The position numbers and the translations under genes were made by a program. Positions 46,884 through 55,798 of a stretch of 64,000 nucleotides of DNA are shown here, piece by piece (the stretch's first letter is position 1; every line of letters begins with the position of its first letter). The DNA is from Legionellales bacterium (GTDB lineage: Bacteria; Pseudomonadota; Gammaproteobacteria; Comchoanobacterales; Comchoanobacteraceae), in the NCBI GenBank assembly GCA_018664045.1, contig JABJPE010000036.1:1-64000 (forward strand). Reading direction: 5' to 3'. The notes beneath the pieces were generated by a model. It was not told the DNA's origin and did no database searches. It was given only the letters and a program-made list of their open reading frames with translations.

Positions 46884-47672
46884 TTACGCCCTATCTAGAT
46901 TGAATAACCTATAAAAATTAGCTGATGTAGCAGATGCTATGCTCGCATAACTATCCTCCCTTAAATCAGCCAATTTTTCTGCAACATATTTCACATAAGA
47001 AGGCTGATTTGTCTTGCCACGAAAAGGCATTGGCGCTAAATAAGGACTATCTGTTTCTATTAAAATTCGGTCCAGTGGAACCTGCCTAGAAACCTCTTGC
47101 AGCTCTTTCGCATTTTTAAATGTAACAATTCCAGAAAAAGAAATATAAAACCCTAAATCAATAGCTCTCTTGGCTTGATCTAATGTCCCTGTAAAACAGT
47201 GCATAACACCACCTACTTCTTTAGCATTGGTTTTCTCAAGCAGAGAGTATATATCATCAAAAGAATCTCTCGCATGTATTATTAAGGGCTTTTTTATTTC
47301 TTTTGCGGCCTCTATATGATGAACAAGGCTTTCCTGCTGGGATAAAATAGCAGCCCTATCTGTAGACCTAAAATAATCCAAGCCAGTTTCACCAAAAGCA
47401 ACTACTTTTTCATTATCAGCAAGGTCCAACAGGTGATCTACACTGACAACAGCACCACTCTCAACATCAGTTGGATGAACCCCAACGCTAATACTTACGC
47501 ACCCATGATTTATAGCAATTTCTGCAAGAGCTTTAGTTTGGCTCAAATCCACACACACACACAGCATATGTTCAACATCATTCAACCTAGCTCTTGATAT
47601 TATATCATCCAAGCTCCCCATACCCTCGCAAGAAGCAACATAATCTAAATGACAATGTGAATCTACTAACAT
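46884..47672 (-). CDS. tatD: TatD-family metal-dependent hydrolase
   Basis: This is an amidohydrolase-fold deoxyribonuclease-like protein of 262 residues. It has the metal-binding DSHCHLDY (H6, H8), the Glu in VAFGETGLDYF, the His in IIHARDSFDD, the His in VMHCFTGTLDQA and the Asp in LIETDSPYLAP. It is the last gene of tmk-holB-tatD and overlaps the holB stop by 7 bases. The family acts in DNA repair or quality control; the exact substrate is uncertain (YcfH-type). Confidence 0.92.
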   Translation of the reverse strand: MLVDSHCHLDYVASCEGMGSLDDIISRARLNDVEHMLCVCVDLSQTKALAEIAINHGCVSISVGVHPTDVESGAVVSVDHLLDLADNEKVVAFGETGLDYFRSTDRAAILSQQESLVHHIEAAKEIKKPLIIHARDSFDDIYSLLEKTNAKEVGGVMHCFTGTLDQAKRAIDLGFYISFSGIVTFKNAKELQEVSRQVPLDRILIETDSPYLAPMPFRGKTNQPSYVKYVAEKLADLREDSYASIASATSANFYRLFNLDRA

Positions 47673-48676
47673 ACACCACCTTTAAAAAATTTATTCCAAA
47701 CGCAACCTAATGATACCAGCATAGTATTAGGCTGCCATACAGTTCCCATGCTAATTTCAGAATATAACTCATTATGATAATCATAAATTTCATATAATTC
47801 GTAAATATCTACATTACCGATAAGTGAATCGACATTATCATAACTTGAAAAGATAGGCCCTGCATAAGACACACCAAAAACTTTAAAACTTATTAGTTCA
47901 TATATTATTAAATAAGATGCTTTTATTATTTCCGTAAGGCTATCAGACTTTAACAAGCCAATTAATTCGGTTGCACGCACATCTTTAGATAAATAACAAG
48001 ACTTTACAGTACCAATTATATTTTTAAATCTATCATTATTTAATACATCTAAAGTAGTTAGTGGCGCCTGCATCGAGAAATGGTAAGCAAGACGAATATC
48101 TGCATCTGGAGCATCCGTATTATTTGACATGAAACTAGAGACCTGCTCAAATAAGGGGGTTGTTACGGGCACATAACTACACCTGCTTTTTATGGTAGCT
48201 GGGACCTTTGCAATATTCGTCGTAATCAATATTATAATTGTATTATCAGAGGGCTCTTCCAGAGTTTTTAACAGCGAATTAGCAGCTTTATCTTGCATAG
48301 TATCGGCACCATCTATAATGGCCACCTTCCTTTTGCCGACGGCAGCTGATTTAGTTAGTTTTTCACTTAATCCCCTTATCTGTTCAATTTTTATTATATT
48401 AGAGCCTTCCTCAGCAGATATATAACTAAGATCAATATGACTGCCTTGCCTAATTAAACAACAGCTAGCACAATAACCACAAGCATTACCCTTAACTAAA
48501 TCATGACAGAGAAGCAAAGCAGCGAACTTATTAGCCAAGGCAGTTTTACCGAGACCATTTTGGCCGTTGATAATAATAGCCTGGGGAACACGCTTCTTAA
48601 CAACAAACTCTTTTAGCTGCTTCCATAAAAGCAAATTCCAAGAATAAATATCATCGAACTCATTACATACTTCCAC
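47666..48676 (-). CDS. holB: DNA polymerase III delta' subunit
   Basis: HolB is part of the clamp-loader complex. The 336 residues start at a GTG that overlaps the tmk stop (sequence TAGTG). It has the P-loop-like INGQNGLGKTALAN, the zinc site CGYCASCC and the SRC motif in IKSRCSYVP. The delta' AAA+ domains are ~1-210 and the collar domain follows. It lies between tmk and tatD in the standard order. Confidence 0.92.
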   Translation of the reverse strand: MEVCNEFDDIYSWNLLLWKQLKEFVVKKRVPQAIIINGQNGLGKTALANKFAALLLCHDLVKGNACGYCASCCLIRQGSHIDLSYISAEEGSNIIKIEQIRGLSEKLTKSAAVGKRKVAIIDGADTMQDKAANSLLKTLEEPSDNTIIILITTNIAKVPATIKSRCSYVPVTTPLFEQVSSFMSNNTDAPDADIRLAYHFSMQAPLTTLDVLNNDRFKNIIGTVKSCYLSKDVRATELIGLLKSDSLTEIIKASYLIIYELISFKVFGVSYAGPIFSSYDNVDSLIGNVDIYELYEIYDYHNELYSEISMGTVWQPNTMLVSLGCVWNKFFKGGVC

Positions 48677-49314
48677 TAAGCTTTCTCTAGAATAATTTTT
48701 TCATTTAATGCTTTCGTTATTTGTAGTCTAACATCCTCTAAGCTGCAGCCAGCATCAATCACAACAAAACGTTTATTATTTTTTGCTAAATCCAAGTATT
48801 GACTTCTAACCCTAGCAAAAAAGCATCTATCTTCTTTTTCAATTCTATCTAGCTCCTTCCGACGTGCAATTCTATCCAAGCTTACATCTAAAGGAACATC
48901 TAAAAGAAGCGTAAGATCAGGAGTAAGATCCTGTAAAGCCCACTTTTTCAACGATTCAATGATATCTAAGCTCATTCCTCTTCCTGCACCCTGATATGCG
49001 TAGCTTGCATCATAAAACCTATCAGAAACAACAATTTTGCCATTATTTAAAGCAGGCATTATTAGTTCATTAACATGCTCGACCCTACTTGCGAACATTA
49101 GTAATAACTCTGTCTCAGGAGATATATTTTCTAATTTTTTACTAAGCAGCAGGTTCCTTATGTGTTCAGCACTTTTGGTCCCACCTGGCTCTCTTGTGAA
49201 AATAGCATCAATTTTTTTTCTTTTAAAATCTTCACGCAAAAAATTTACAGCAGTAGACTTGCCAACACCCTCAATTCCCTCAATTGTTATAAAAAACCCT
49301 TTTGACACCAGCAT
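48676..49314 (-). CDS. tmk: Thymidylate kinase
   Basis: Tmk phosphorylates dTMP to dTDP. The 212-residue protein has the P-loop GIEGVGKSTA, the DR(Y/F) motif SDRFYDASYAYQGAGRG and LTLLLDVPLDVSLDRI. The TREPGG substrate-binding motif is present. Its stop overlaps the holB GTG start. Confidence 0.96.
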   Translation of the reverse strand: MLVSKGFFITIEGIEGVGKSTAVNFLREDFKRKKIDAIFTREPGGTKSAEHIRNLLLSKKLENISPETELLLMFASRVEHVNELIMPALNNGKIVVSDRFYDASYAYQGAGRGMSLDIIESLKKWALQDLTPDLTLLLDVPLDVSLDRIARRKELDRIEKEDRCFFARVRSQYLDLAKNNKRFVVIDAGCSLEDVRLQITKALNEKIILEKA

Positions 49315-49365
49315 CTCCGCGAAAAAATAAAAATTATATAAATAAATCTAGATTGTATTATATAT

Positions 49366-50379
49366 CTAGCGGAGGTATTTGTGAACAGCTCTATTGTGTT
49401 CTTTTAAACTTTTTGAAAAATGATGGTGTTTGCCATCAATAGATACATAATAAAAATAATCACTATCAATGGGATTACAAGCAGCCAATATAGCTGCTGC
49501 AGAAGGCATAGCTATAGGAGTAGGTGGCAAACCTCTAAGCCTATAGGTATTATAAGGAGTTAGCTCCTTTAGTTCACTTGCTAAAATTGGCTTTGTGAAG
49601 TTTTTAACGCCATACCTTACAGATGCATCAATGTCTAAACTTATATTTTTTCTTAATCTATTATTTATTACACCTGATATAAGAGACATTTCCTCAATAT
49701 CAGACGCCTCCTTTTCCAAAAGGGAAGCTAAAGTCAATATACTATAAGGGTCTTTTTCTTTATCTATACAATTATTATTTTCTTTTAGAGCATTAAGGTA
49801 ATTAATCATAGCTCCATTCGCCATCTTTAGCACATCTATATCGCTATCTGGATATGTATAATAGTAAGTGTCTGGGAAGAAGGCACCTTCACTGCTATCT
49901 TTTATCATAGGCAAGCCTGAAACATAAGTCTCATTATTTATTTTATGCACTAAATTATTATCATTTTTTAATGCATCTAACAGCTGATATATGTTCCACC
50001 CTTCAACAATTGTAAACTTACGACGCTTAACATCACCTTTTTTTAATTTGTTTAATATTATTATTGGCGTCATATTTGAATTAAACTCATACTCACCAGC
50101 ATGTATTTCTTTTGAAAAACCATTAGATCTAGCGTATAGAGATAGTATTAGTGGGCTATCTAGTTTTATCAGACTAGCTAAATTTGAAACAATCTCAGTA
50201 AAATCCTGTCCCTTATCCACTATGAATGTATTTGAATTATTTCGGAATTCAACCTTGCTATTAAAAATATAATTATACGAATAAAGAGTAGCCAACATCA
50301 AAAACATCATTAAAACAAGAAATAGACCAGGAACTACTAGCCTAACTTTTTTAAATAATCTTAACAGAGCACTATCCAT
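49366..50379 (-). CDS. mltG: Endolytic peptidoglycan transglycosylase MltG
   Basis: MltG cleaves nascent glycan strands in the inner-membrane-proximal periplasm. The protein has 337 residues, with an N-terminal membrane helix (~12-34), a LysM-like subdomain and the YceG domain. The catalytic Glu lies in LASLLEKEASD, and the conserved YRLRGLPPTPIAMPS follows near the C-terminus. It sits between fabF and tmk. pabC, often found in this slot, is absent. Confidence 0.94.
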   Translation of the reverse strand: MDSALLRLFKKVRLVVPGLFLVLMMFLMLATLYSYNYIFNSKVEFRNNSNTFIVDKGQDFTEIVSNLASLIKLDSPLILSLYARSNGFSKEIHAGEYEFNSNMTPIIILNKLKKGDVKRRKFTIVEGWNIYQLLDALKNDNNLVHKINNETYVSGLPMIKDSSEGAFFPDTYYYTYPDSDIDVLKMANGAMINYLNALKENNNCIDKEKDPYSILTLASLLEKEASDIEEMSLISGVINNRLRKNISLDIDASVRYGVKNFTKPILASELKELTPYNTYRLRGLPPTPIAMPSAAAILAACNPIDSDYFYYVSIDGKHHHFSKSLKEHNRAVHKYLR

Positions 50380-50416
50380 ACTATATATTCCGTTATAACA
50401 TAAAAAGCATGCTTAT

Positions 50417-51669
50417 CTATTTGACATACTTCTTAAATAACACTGAGCCATTAGTTCCACCGAAACCGAATGAATTTGAAAGAACGTAGTTTACTTGTGA
50501 CTTTTCTGCGCCAAACCTAACATAATCTAAATCACAGCCTTCAGCAGGGTTTTCGCAATTTATAGTTGGCGGCACCATTTGATCACGAAGTGTTAGAACT
50601 GAAGCTATTCCTTCAATAGCGCCAGAAGCACCTAACGTATGACCTAGCATAGATTTAATAGAGCTAACTTTTAAATTATATGCGTGCTCTTTAAAAACTT
50701 CTTTTATTGCATTACTTTCGATTAAATCACCAGCTTGAGTTGATGTTCCATGCGCGTTAATCACATCTACATCCGCAACATCTATACCTGCGTCTTTATA
50801 GCTCCAGCCATAGAACGAATAGCTCCACCACCATTTTTATCAGGAGATGTCATATGAAATGCGTCGGCTGCCATCTTAAAACCAACAATCTCTGCTAATA
50901 TATTAGCACCCCTTGCTTTTGCATATTCATAGTCCTCAAGCACCATAGATCCAGCTCCGTCACTTAGTACAAAACCATCTCTATCCTTATCCCAAGGCCT
51001 ACTTGCCTTTTCAGGAGCGTCATTTCTAGTTGACAATGCCTTCATAGACGAAAAACCACCCATACCTAAAACACCACTTGCAAACTCACTGCCTCCGGCG
51101 ATCATAGCAGTTGCATCACCAGCGGCGATCATTCTAGCTGCCATACCAATATTATGAGTTCCAGATGCACAAGCTGTTACAACTGAAATATTTGGGCCTT
51201 TTAAGCCATGCTCTATAGATATATTTCCAGCAGCCATATTTATAATGGTCGATGGAATAAAAAATGGTGATATACGACGAGCATTTTGCTCTAGTGCAAC
51301 TTTATGATTATTCTCGATATAAGAAAGCCCACCGATACCTGAGCCAAAAGCGACGCCCATATCATGACCAATTTCATCAACCGGAATTCCAGAATGATTA
51401 ATTGCCAATCTTGACGACACCAGGGCATATTGGATAAAAGGATCTAGCTTCCTTATTTCTTTACTAGAGAAGTGTTCATCAGCTTTATAGCCAGAAACCA
51501 ATCCACATATAGACGTCCTTAAGGTTTTATCATCTAAATGTGTCAGGCTCTTAATGCCACTTTTACCAGCGAGCATTGCAAGCCAAGCAGATTCAATGTC
51601 ACATCCTAGTGGCGTTAACCACCCTACGCCAGTGACAACAACTCTTTTCTTCGCATTATTAGTCATCAT
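50417..51669 (-). pseudogene. fabF: fabF, beta-ketoacyl-ACP synthase II, split by a one-base frameshift
   Basis: The first 295 codons (from ATG 51669) encode a normal KAS II N-terminal part with active Cys167 (VVTACASGTHN). The frame then runs into TAG at ~50782. The rest of the protein ([19 protein letters not shown]..., [16 protein letters not shown]..., [10 protein letters not shown]) continues in the next frame to 50417. Restoring one A in the AAA run at 50795-50797 (TTT on the given strand) gives an uninterrupted 417-residue enzyme. Without it both catalytic His and the Lys are lost. FabF elongates acyl-ACP. The sequence around the shift (ATAAAGACG) is not a classical slippery site, so a sequencing error or true mutation is likelier than programmed frameshifting. 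Confidence 0.85.
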
Positions 51670-51910
51670 TTTGTACGTTACTTGAGATGTAGGCGACCGC
51701 TTCTTTTATATTAGTAATCTTTTCAGCCTCTTCATCTGGTATTTCCATCCCAAAAGACTCTTCTAAAGCCATAACCAACTCTACAGTATCTAAAGAATCA
51801 GCTCCCAAATCAGCAACAAAAGATGCTTCATCAGAGATATCATCACTCACGCCTAGCTGCTCAACAACTATCTTTATAACTTTTTCCTTTATGGAATTTT
51901 GTTCACTCAT
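51659..51910 (-). CDS. acpP: Acyl carrier protein
   Basis: The acidic 83-residue protein has the phosphopantetheine site [10 protein letters not shown] (Ser39 from ATG 51910). A GTG two codons upstream is an alternative, but AGGAG lies nine bases before the ATG. It carries growing acyl chains. The stop overlaps the fabF start. Confidence 0.96.
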   Translation of the reverse strand: MSEQNSIKEKVIKIVVEQLGVSDDISDEASFVADLGADSLDTVELVMALEESFGMEIPDEEAEKITNIKEAVAYISSNVQNDD

Positions 51911-51982
51911 TACCACTTTCTCCTCTAAAAAAACATTCTAGGTTACAAGATATATCAAAACAACCTAGCATACAATAAAAAA

Positions 51983-52729
51983 TTATACCATTAACAACCC
52001 ACCATTAACATGCAGTGTCTGACCCGTTATATAAGAAGACTCTTCTGATGCTAAAAAAGATACTGCAGAAGCTACTTCATGCGCAGATCCCATTCTTGCC
52101 ATTGGAATTTTAGCAAATATATGTTCGCGCTGAATATCTGTTAACTCATCTGTCATATCAGTTTCAATAAATCCAGGGGCAACAGCGTTAACTGTTATAT
52201 TTCTTGTGCTAGAACCGAGCTCCTGCGCCAAAGATTTTGTAAACCCTAGCAGACCAGCTTTTGCAGCACAATAATTTGTTTGGCCAGGATTACCAGAAAC
52301 CGCAACAACAGAGCTTATATTGATAATTCTACCCCATTTTGACTTAAGCATAGGTCTCATAACTGCCTTTGTTATGGAGTAGGCTGCTGTCAAATTTGTT
52401 GCAATAACATCATCCCATTTATCTCTTTTCATTTTCAAAAGAAGATCATCGCCGGTTATAGCTGCGTTATTAATTAAAATATCAACTCCTTGGCTATATT
52501 TATTTTTTATATCTGCAAGCACAGCTTCAATGTTTTCATGATTGTTTATGTCTAAAACCATACCAGCACAATCACCTTTAAATAATTCCAAATCGTTATT
52601 TATCTTTGCTGCACCTGATTCTGTTGTTGCTGTCCCAACAACGTGATAGCCTTTAAGAGCCGCATCCTTTGCTATAGCCGAACCAATGCCGCGACTCGCT
52701 CCTGTTACAAGAACTACTCTTTCTTTCAT
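51983..52729 (-). CDS. fabG: 3-oxoacyl-ACP reductase
   Basis: This NADPH-dependent short-chain dehydrogenase reduces 3-oxoacyl-ACP. I place the start at ATG 52729, because GGAG lies six bases upstream and the product then begins MKERVVLVTGASRGIG (248 residues). A longer in-frame extension would overlap fabH. It has the cofactor motif TGASRGIG, NNA (NNAAITGDDLL) and the catalytic Ser, Tyr and Lys (SSVVAVSGNPGQTNYCAAKAG). It follows fabH after 17 bases; no fabD lies between them. Confidence 0.96.
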   Translation of the reverse strand: MKERVVLVTGASRGIGSAIAKDAALKGYHVVGTATTESGAAKINNDLELFKGDCAGMVLDINNHENIEAVLADIKNKYSQGVDILINNAAITGDDLLLKMKRDKWDDVIATNLTAAYSITKAVMRPMLKSKWGRIINISSVVAVSGNPGQTNYCAAKAGLLGFTKSLAQELGSSTRNITVNAVAPGFIETDMTDELTDIQREHIFAKIPMARMGSAHEVASAVSFLASEESSYITGQTLHVNGGLLMV

Positions 52730-52746
52730 AGCATTCTCCATGATTA

Positions 52747-53700
52747 CTAATATTTTATTAGTGATGCGCCCCAAGACAACCCAGCACCAAATGCTTCTAA
52801 TAAAAGCAAGTCACCACGCTTTATTTTGCCAGAGGTAATTCCCTCATCTAAAGCAAGTGGAATTGATGCTGCAGATGTATTTGCATGCTTATCTATAGTT
52901 AAAATAACCTTATCCATCGGCATTTCGAGCATTTTAGCTGTAGACTCTATTATTCTTTTATTCGCCTGGTGTGGTATAAGCCATGATAGTGCGCTTGGAT
53001 CAATACCAGCATCATCTAAAATTTCTTCAGCAATGGATCCCAAAGCTTTCACAGCTTTCTTAAAGACCTCTTTACCTTGCATTGTTATATATGGCGGTTC
53101 AGCGGCAGTTAGCAATGACCCCTTTGATGCTAGCAAATCAGAGTTTGAACCATCAGCACCTAGTTTATTTGCTAGAATACCAGGATCTGAACTAGCTCCT
53201 AATAGCACTGCACCAGCCCCATCTCCAAATAAAATACAAGTAGACCTATCTTCCCAATCTATAATTTGAGACATGGCATCAGAGCCGATAACTAATACTC
53301 TTTTACAAAAACCACTTTTAATATATTGATCTGCTGTAGATAAAGCATAGACGAACCCTGAACAGGCTGAGTTCATATCAAAAGCTGGTATATTTTTAAT
53401 CCCTAAAGCAGACTGGACTAAGCACGCTGAAGATGGCAATAACTTTGCGGGAGTGCATGTTGCTACGATTATCATATCAACATCATCTTTAGATATTTCA
53501 CCACTAGCAAAAATTTTCTCAGCAGCTGATATAGCCATTGTTGCTGAATTTTCTGCTGGCGCTACAATATGACGCTGAACTATTCCGCTTCTCTCTTGAA
53601 TCCATTTATCTGTGGTCTCAATTATTTTTTCCAAATCTTTGTTATGGACAATATTTACAGGTAAATAACTGCTTGTCTTTATTATTTTTGAATATATCAT
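52747..53700 (-). CDS. fabH: Beta-ketoacyl-ACP synthase III
   Basis: FabH starts fatty-acid synthesis by condensing an acyl-CoA with malonyl-ACP. The 317-residue protein has Cys113 in DMNSACSGFVYAL, His in WLIPHQANKRI and Asn in DKHANTSAASIP, the full triad. If the leucine-dehydrogenase/E1-E2 route makes branched acyl-CoA, FabH would be the entry point for branched fatty acids. That link is inference. Its start overlaps the plsX stop by 4 bases. Confidence 0.96.
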   Translation of the reverse strand: MIYSKIIKTSSYLPVNIVHNKDLEKIIETTDKWIQERSGIVQRHIVAPAENSATMAISAAEKIFASGEISKDDVDMIIVATCTPAKLLPSSACLVQSALGIKNIPAFDMNSACSGFVYALSTADQYIKSGFCKRVLVIGSDAMSQIIDWEDRSTCILFGDGAGAVLLGASSDPGILANKLGADGSNSDLLASKGSLLTAAEPPYITMQGKEVFKKAVKALGSIAEEILDDAGIDPSALSWLIPHQANKRIIESTAKMLEMPMDKVILTIDKHANTSAASIPLALDEGITSGKIKRGDLLLLEAFGAGLSWGASLIKY

Positions 53701-54722
53701 ACCGTTTCCTCAGCTATTGATACTGCCTTAATTTTATTTGCATAATTTTTAAAGTCTAGTCTATTTACAGTTTTGTACGCCAATTCTATTGAGTTTTCAA
53801 AGGCGGCTTGTTTTGCACCTCCATGACTTTTAATTACTAGGCCGTTTAAACCAACGAATAGAGCCCCGTTCTTGTGATCAGTACTATAATCTTCAAAAGA
53901 GCTTTTAACTATGGACTTAAGTATGGCCTTGTTTATATATGAAAAAACAGGCTTTTTCTTTATGTTATCAGTTATTTTTTTATAAATAAGTCCTACAATC
54001 CCCTCACATGACTTAAGCATTATATTACCAACAAAACCATCACAGACCACGATATCTACCTTGCCAAAGAATAACTCATCACCTTCAACAAATCCTATAA
54101 AGTTTATTTCTTTTTTTGCCTTAAGTGCAGATGCCGCGTTTTTAACGGTGGTTGTCCCCTTGATACTCTCATGCCCAACGTTCAGTATCCCTACCCTTGG
54201 CTTAGTGTTATTCATAGATCCAACTATCTCACTAGCTAGATAGGCAAACTGACATAAATTATCAGAATCAGCGGTTATATTAGCACCTAAGTCTAGAATA
54301 CAAACTTCTGAGCCATTATAACTTGGGAACATACCCATAATAGCTGGCCTGCTAATACCTTCTAGAGTTTTAAGTATAGTATGTGACATAGCCATGAGTG
54401 CCCCAGTATTACCTGAGCTAACACAAATATCTGCTTTTTTATCACGCACTAACTCTACTGCCAACCGCATAGATGATTTCTTTTTAAATCGCAGGGCTTT
54501 TACGGGCTCTTCATCCATTTCGACTACCTGCTCCGCATGAACAACAGTTACTCTAGCTCTAATATCATCGTCTATGAAGGGCTCGATATCAGTGTCTTTC
54601 CCAACGAGAAACAAATGAACGTTAATATTTTTTTTTGCAAAAGAGATAGCAGCAGGCAGTGTAACACTACCACCATAATCTCCACTTGAAATATCAATTG
54701 CCAACTTTACTTCTGCAACCAT
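53697..54722 (-). CDS. plsX: Phosphate acyltransferase PlsX
   Basis: PlsX makes acyl-phosphate from acyl-ACP for phospholipid synthesis. It has 341 residues from ATG 54722; an upstream in-frame GTG at 54728 is possible. The N-terminal motif normally DxMGGDxG reads AIDISSGDYGGS here, while SSGNTGALMA, LDLGANITADSDNL and the C-terminal LFVGLNGLVIKSHGGA are well kept. It lies between rpmF and fabH in the usual order. Confidence 0.93.
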   Translation of the reverse strand: MVAEVKLAIDISSGDYGGSVTLPAAISFAKKNINVHLFLVGKDTDIEPFIDDDIRARVTVVHAEQVVEMDEEPVKALRFKKKSSMRLAVELVRDKKADICVSSGNTGALMAMSHTILKTLEGISRPAIMGMFPSYNGSEVCILDLGANITADSDNLCQFAYLASEIVGSMNNTKPRVGILNVGHESIKGTTTVKNAASALKAKKEINFIGFVEGDELFFGKVDIVVCDGFVGNIMLKSCEGIVGLIYKKITDNIKKKPVFSYINKAILKSIVKSSFEDYSTDHKNGALFVGLNGLVIKSHGGAKQAAFENSIELAYKTVNRLDFKNYANKIKAVSIAEETV

Positions 54723-54806
54723 AACCACCCTTTCCAGAATATAAATTTAAAACATGACATTAAAGGGAACAGAAAGATAATCTAAAAAAACAAACCTTAA
54801 GGCTAA

Positions 54807-54971
54807 TTATTTTATTTTCTTTCCTTTGTAGTAACCATTTGCAGTAACATGGTGGCGCAAATGAGTTTCACCAGACTCTTTATCTTCAGAAAGAGTTTTT
54901 AGCTCCATATTATGATGTGTTCTACCCTTGTCTCTAACACTTCTTGATTTTTTACTTTTTTGGACTGCCAT
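54807..54971 (-). CDS. rpmF: 50S ribosomal protein L32
   Basis: The 54-residue basic protein begins [20 protein letters not shown] and contains [19 protein letters not shown], matching the zinc-free L32 form of gammaproteobacteria. A ribosome site (GGAGATGG) precedes ATG. It heads the rpmF-plsX-fab cluster and has its own strong promoter. The yceD (DUF177) gene normally just upstream is missing. Confidence 0.93.
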   Translation of the reverse strand: MAVQKSKKSRSVRDKGRTHHNMELKTLSEDKESGETHLRHHVTANGYYKGKKIK

Positions 54972-55007
54972 CTTAAACCATCTCCAGAATAATATCTAAC
55001 GTGAGCA

Positions 55008-55036
55008 ATAATATCTTCTAAGGCTTGTATTGTCAA
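55008..55036 (-). promoter_or_regulatory. Strong promoter of the rpmF-plsX-fab cluster
   Basis: On the minus strand TTGACA (consensus, 55036-55031), a 17-base spacer and TATTAT (55013-55008) lie ~37 bases before the rpmF start. Confidence 0.75.
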
Positions 55037-55177
55037 TCATTTATAAGAAATATAAACAACAAAATGCCAATATAAAAGTCTATCGCTAATCAAGTATTAT
55101 ATGTAGAATAGAATACTTGTGTTTTTAGCACAAATAAAAACTCAAATACATAGCTAAAACAAAACCAGGAGCAAATC

Positions 55178-55762
55178 ATGGATATAATTTTGGGATCAAG
55201 CTCAGCCGCAAGAAAAGAACTATTAAAACAACTTAAGATTCCTTTTAAAATAGTTATACCAGACATAAACGAGGAAAAAAAAGGCAAAGAAAGCCCACAT
55301 GAACACGTATATAGACTCGCACAAGAAAAAGCGATAGCTGTAGAACAAAAATGCAAACAACATTCATTTATAATAACTGGGGATCAAATATTATTATGTG
55401 ATGACATTATTTTTGGCAAGCCACTAACTTTAGAAAAGTCGCAGAAACAATTACAATATTTTAGTGGGAAAGAGGCTGTTTTCCATAGCAGTTTATGTTT
55501 ATTAAATACAAAAACAAACACCTTTCAGACAAAAGTTATTGCAACAAGAATCAAGTTCAGAAGTTTGAGCCTGGAAAAAATACGCAGATACGCAGAAACT
55601 GAACTACCACTAAATTGTGCAGGTAGCTTTAAAGCTGAAGGCCTTGGAGTTGCCTTAATAAAAAACATTAAAAGTGATGATCCATATGCAATCAAAGGGC
55701 TGCCCCTTCTAACATTGTGTTCCATGCTTGACAGAGAAGGATTTGATGTCATTATGCAGTAA
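55178..55762 (+). CDS. maf: Maf-like nucleotide pyrophosphatase
   Basis: This protein of 194 residues belongs to the Maf/YceF family, which hydrolyses non-canonical or modified nucleoside triphosphates. Visible motifs are LGSSSAARKELL (N-terminal), GDQILLCDDIIFGKP and the C-terminal AGSFKAEGLGVALIK followed by DDPYAIKGLPLLTL. It is divergent from rpmF, a rearranged version of the rluC-maf-yceD-rpmF neighbourhood. Confidence 0.92.
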   Translation: MDIILGSSSAARKELLKQLKIPFKIVIPDINEEKKGKESPHEHVYRLAQEKAIAVEQKCKQHSFIITGDQILLCDDIIFGKPLTLEKSQKQLQYFSGKEAVFHSSLCLLNTKTNTFQTKVIATRIKFRSLSLEKIRRYAETELPLNCAGSFKAEGLGVALIKNIKSDDPYAIKGLPLLTLCSMLDREGFDVIMQ

Positions 55763-55798
55763 GGCCGTAATAAAAACAGTGGAAAGACTTTAACCAGG

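Noticed and set aside
50795-50810. Programmed -1 ribosomal frameshift in fabF
   Set aside because: The site is ATAAAG with only three A and no X-XXY-YYZ heptamer, and no clear stem follows. An indel is the simpler reading.
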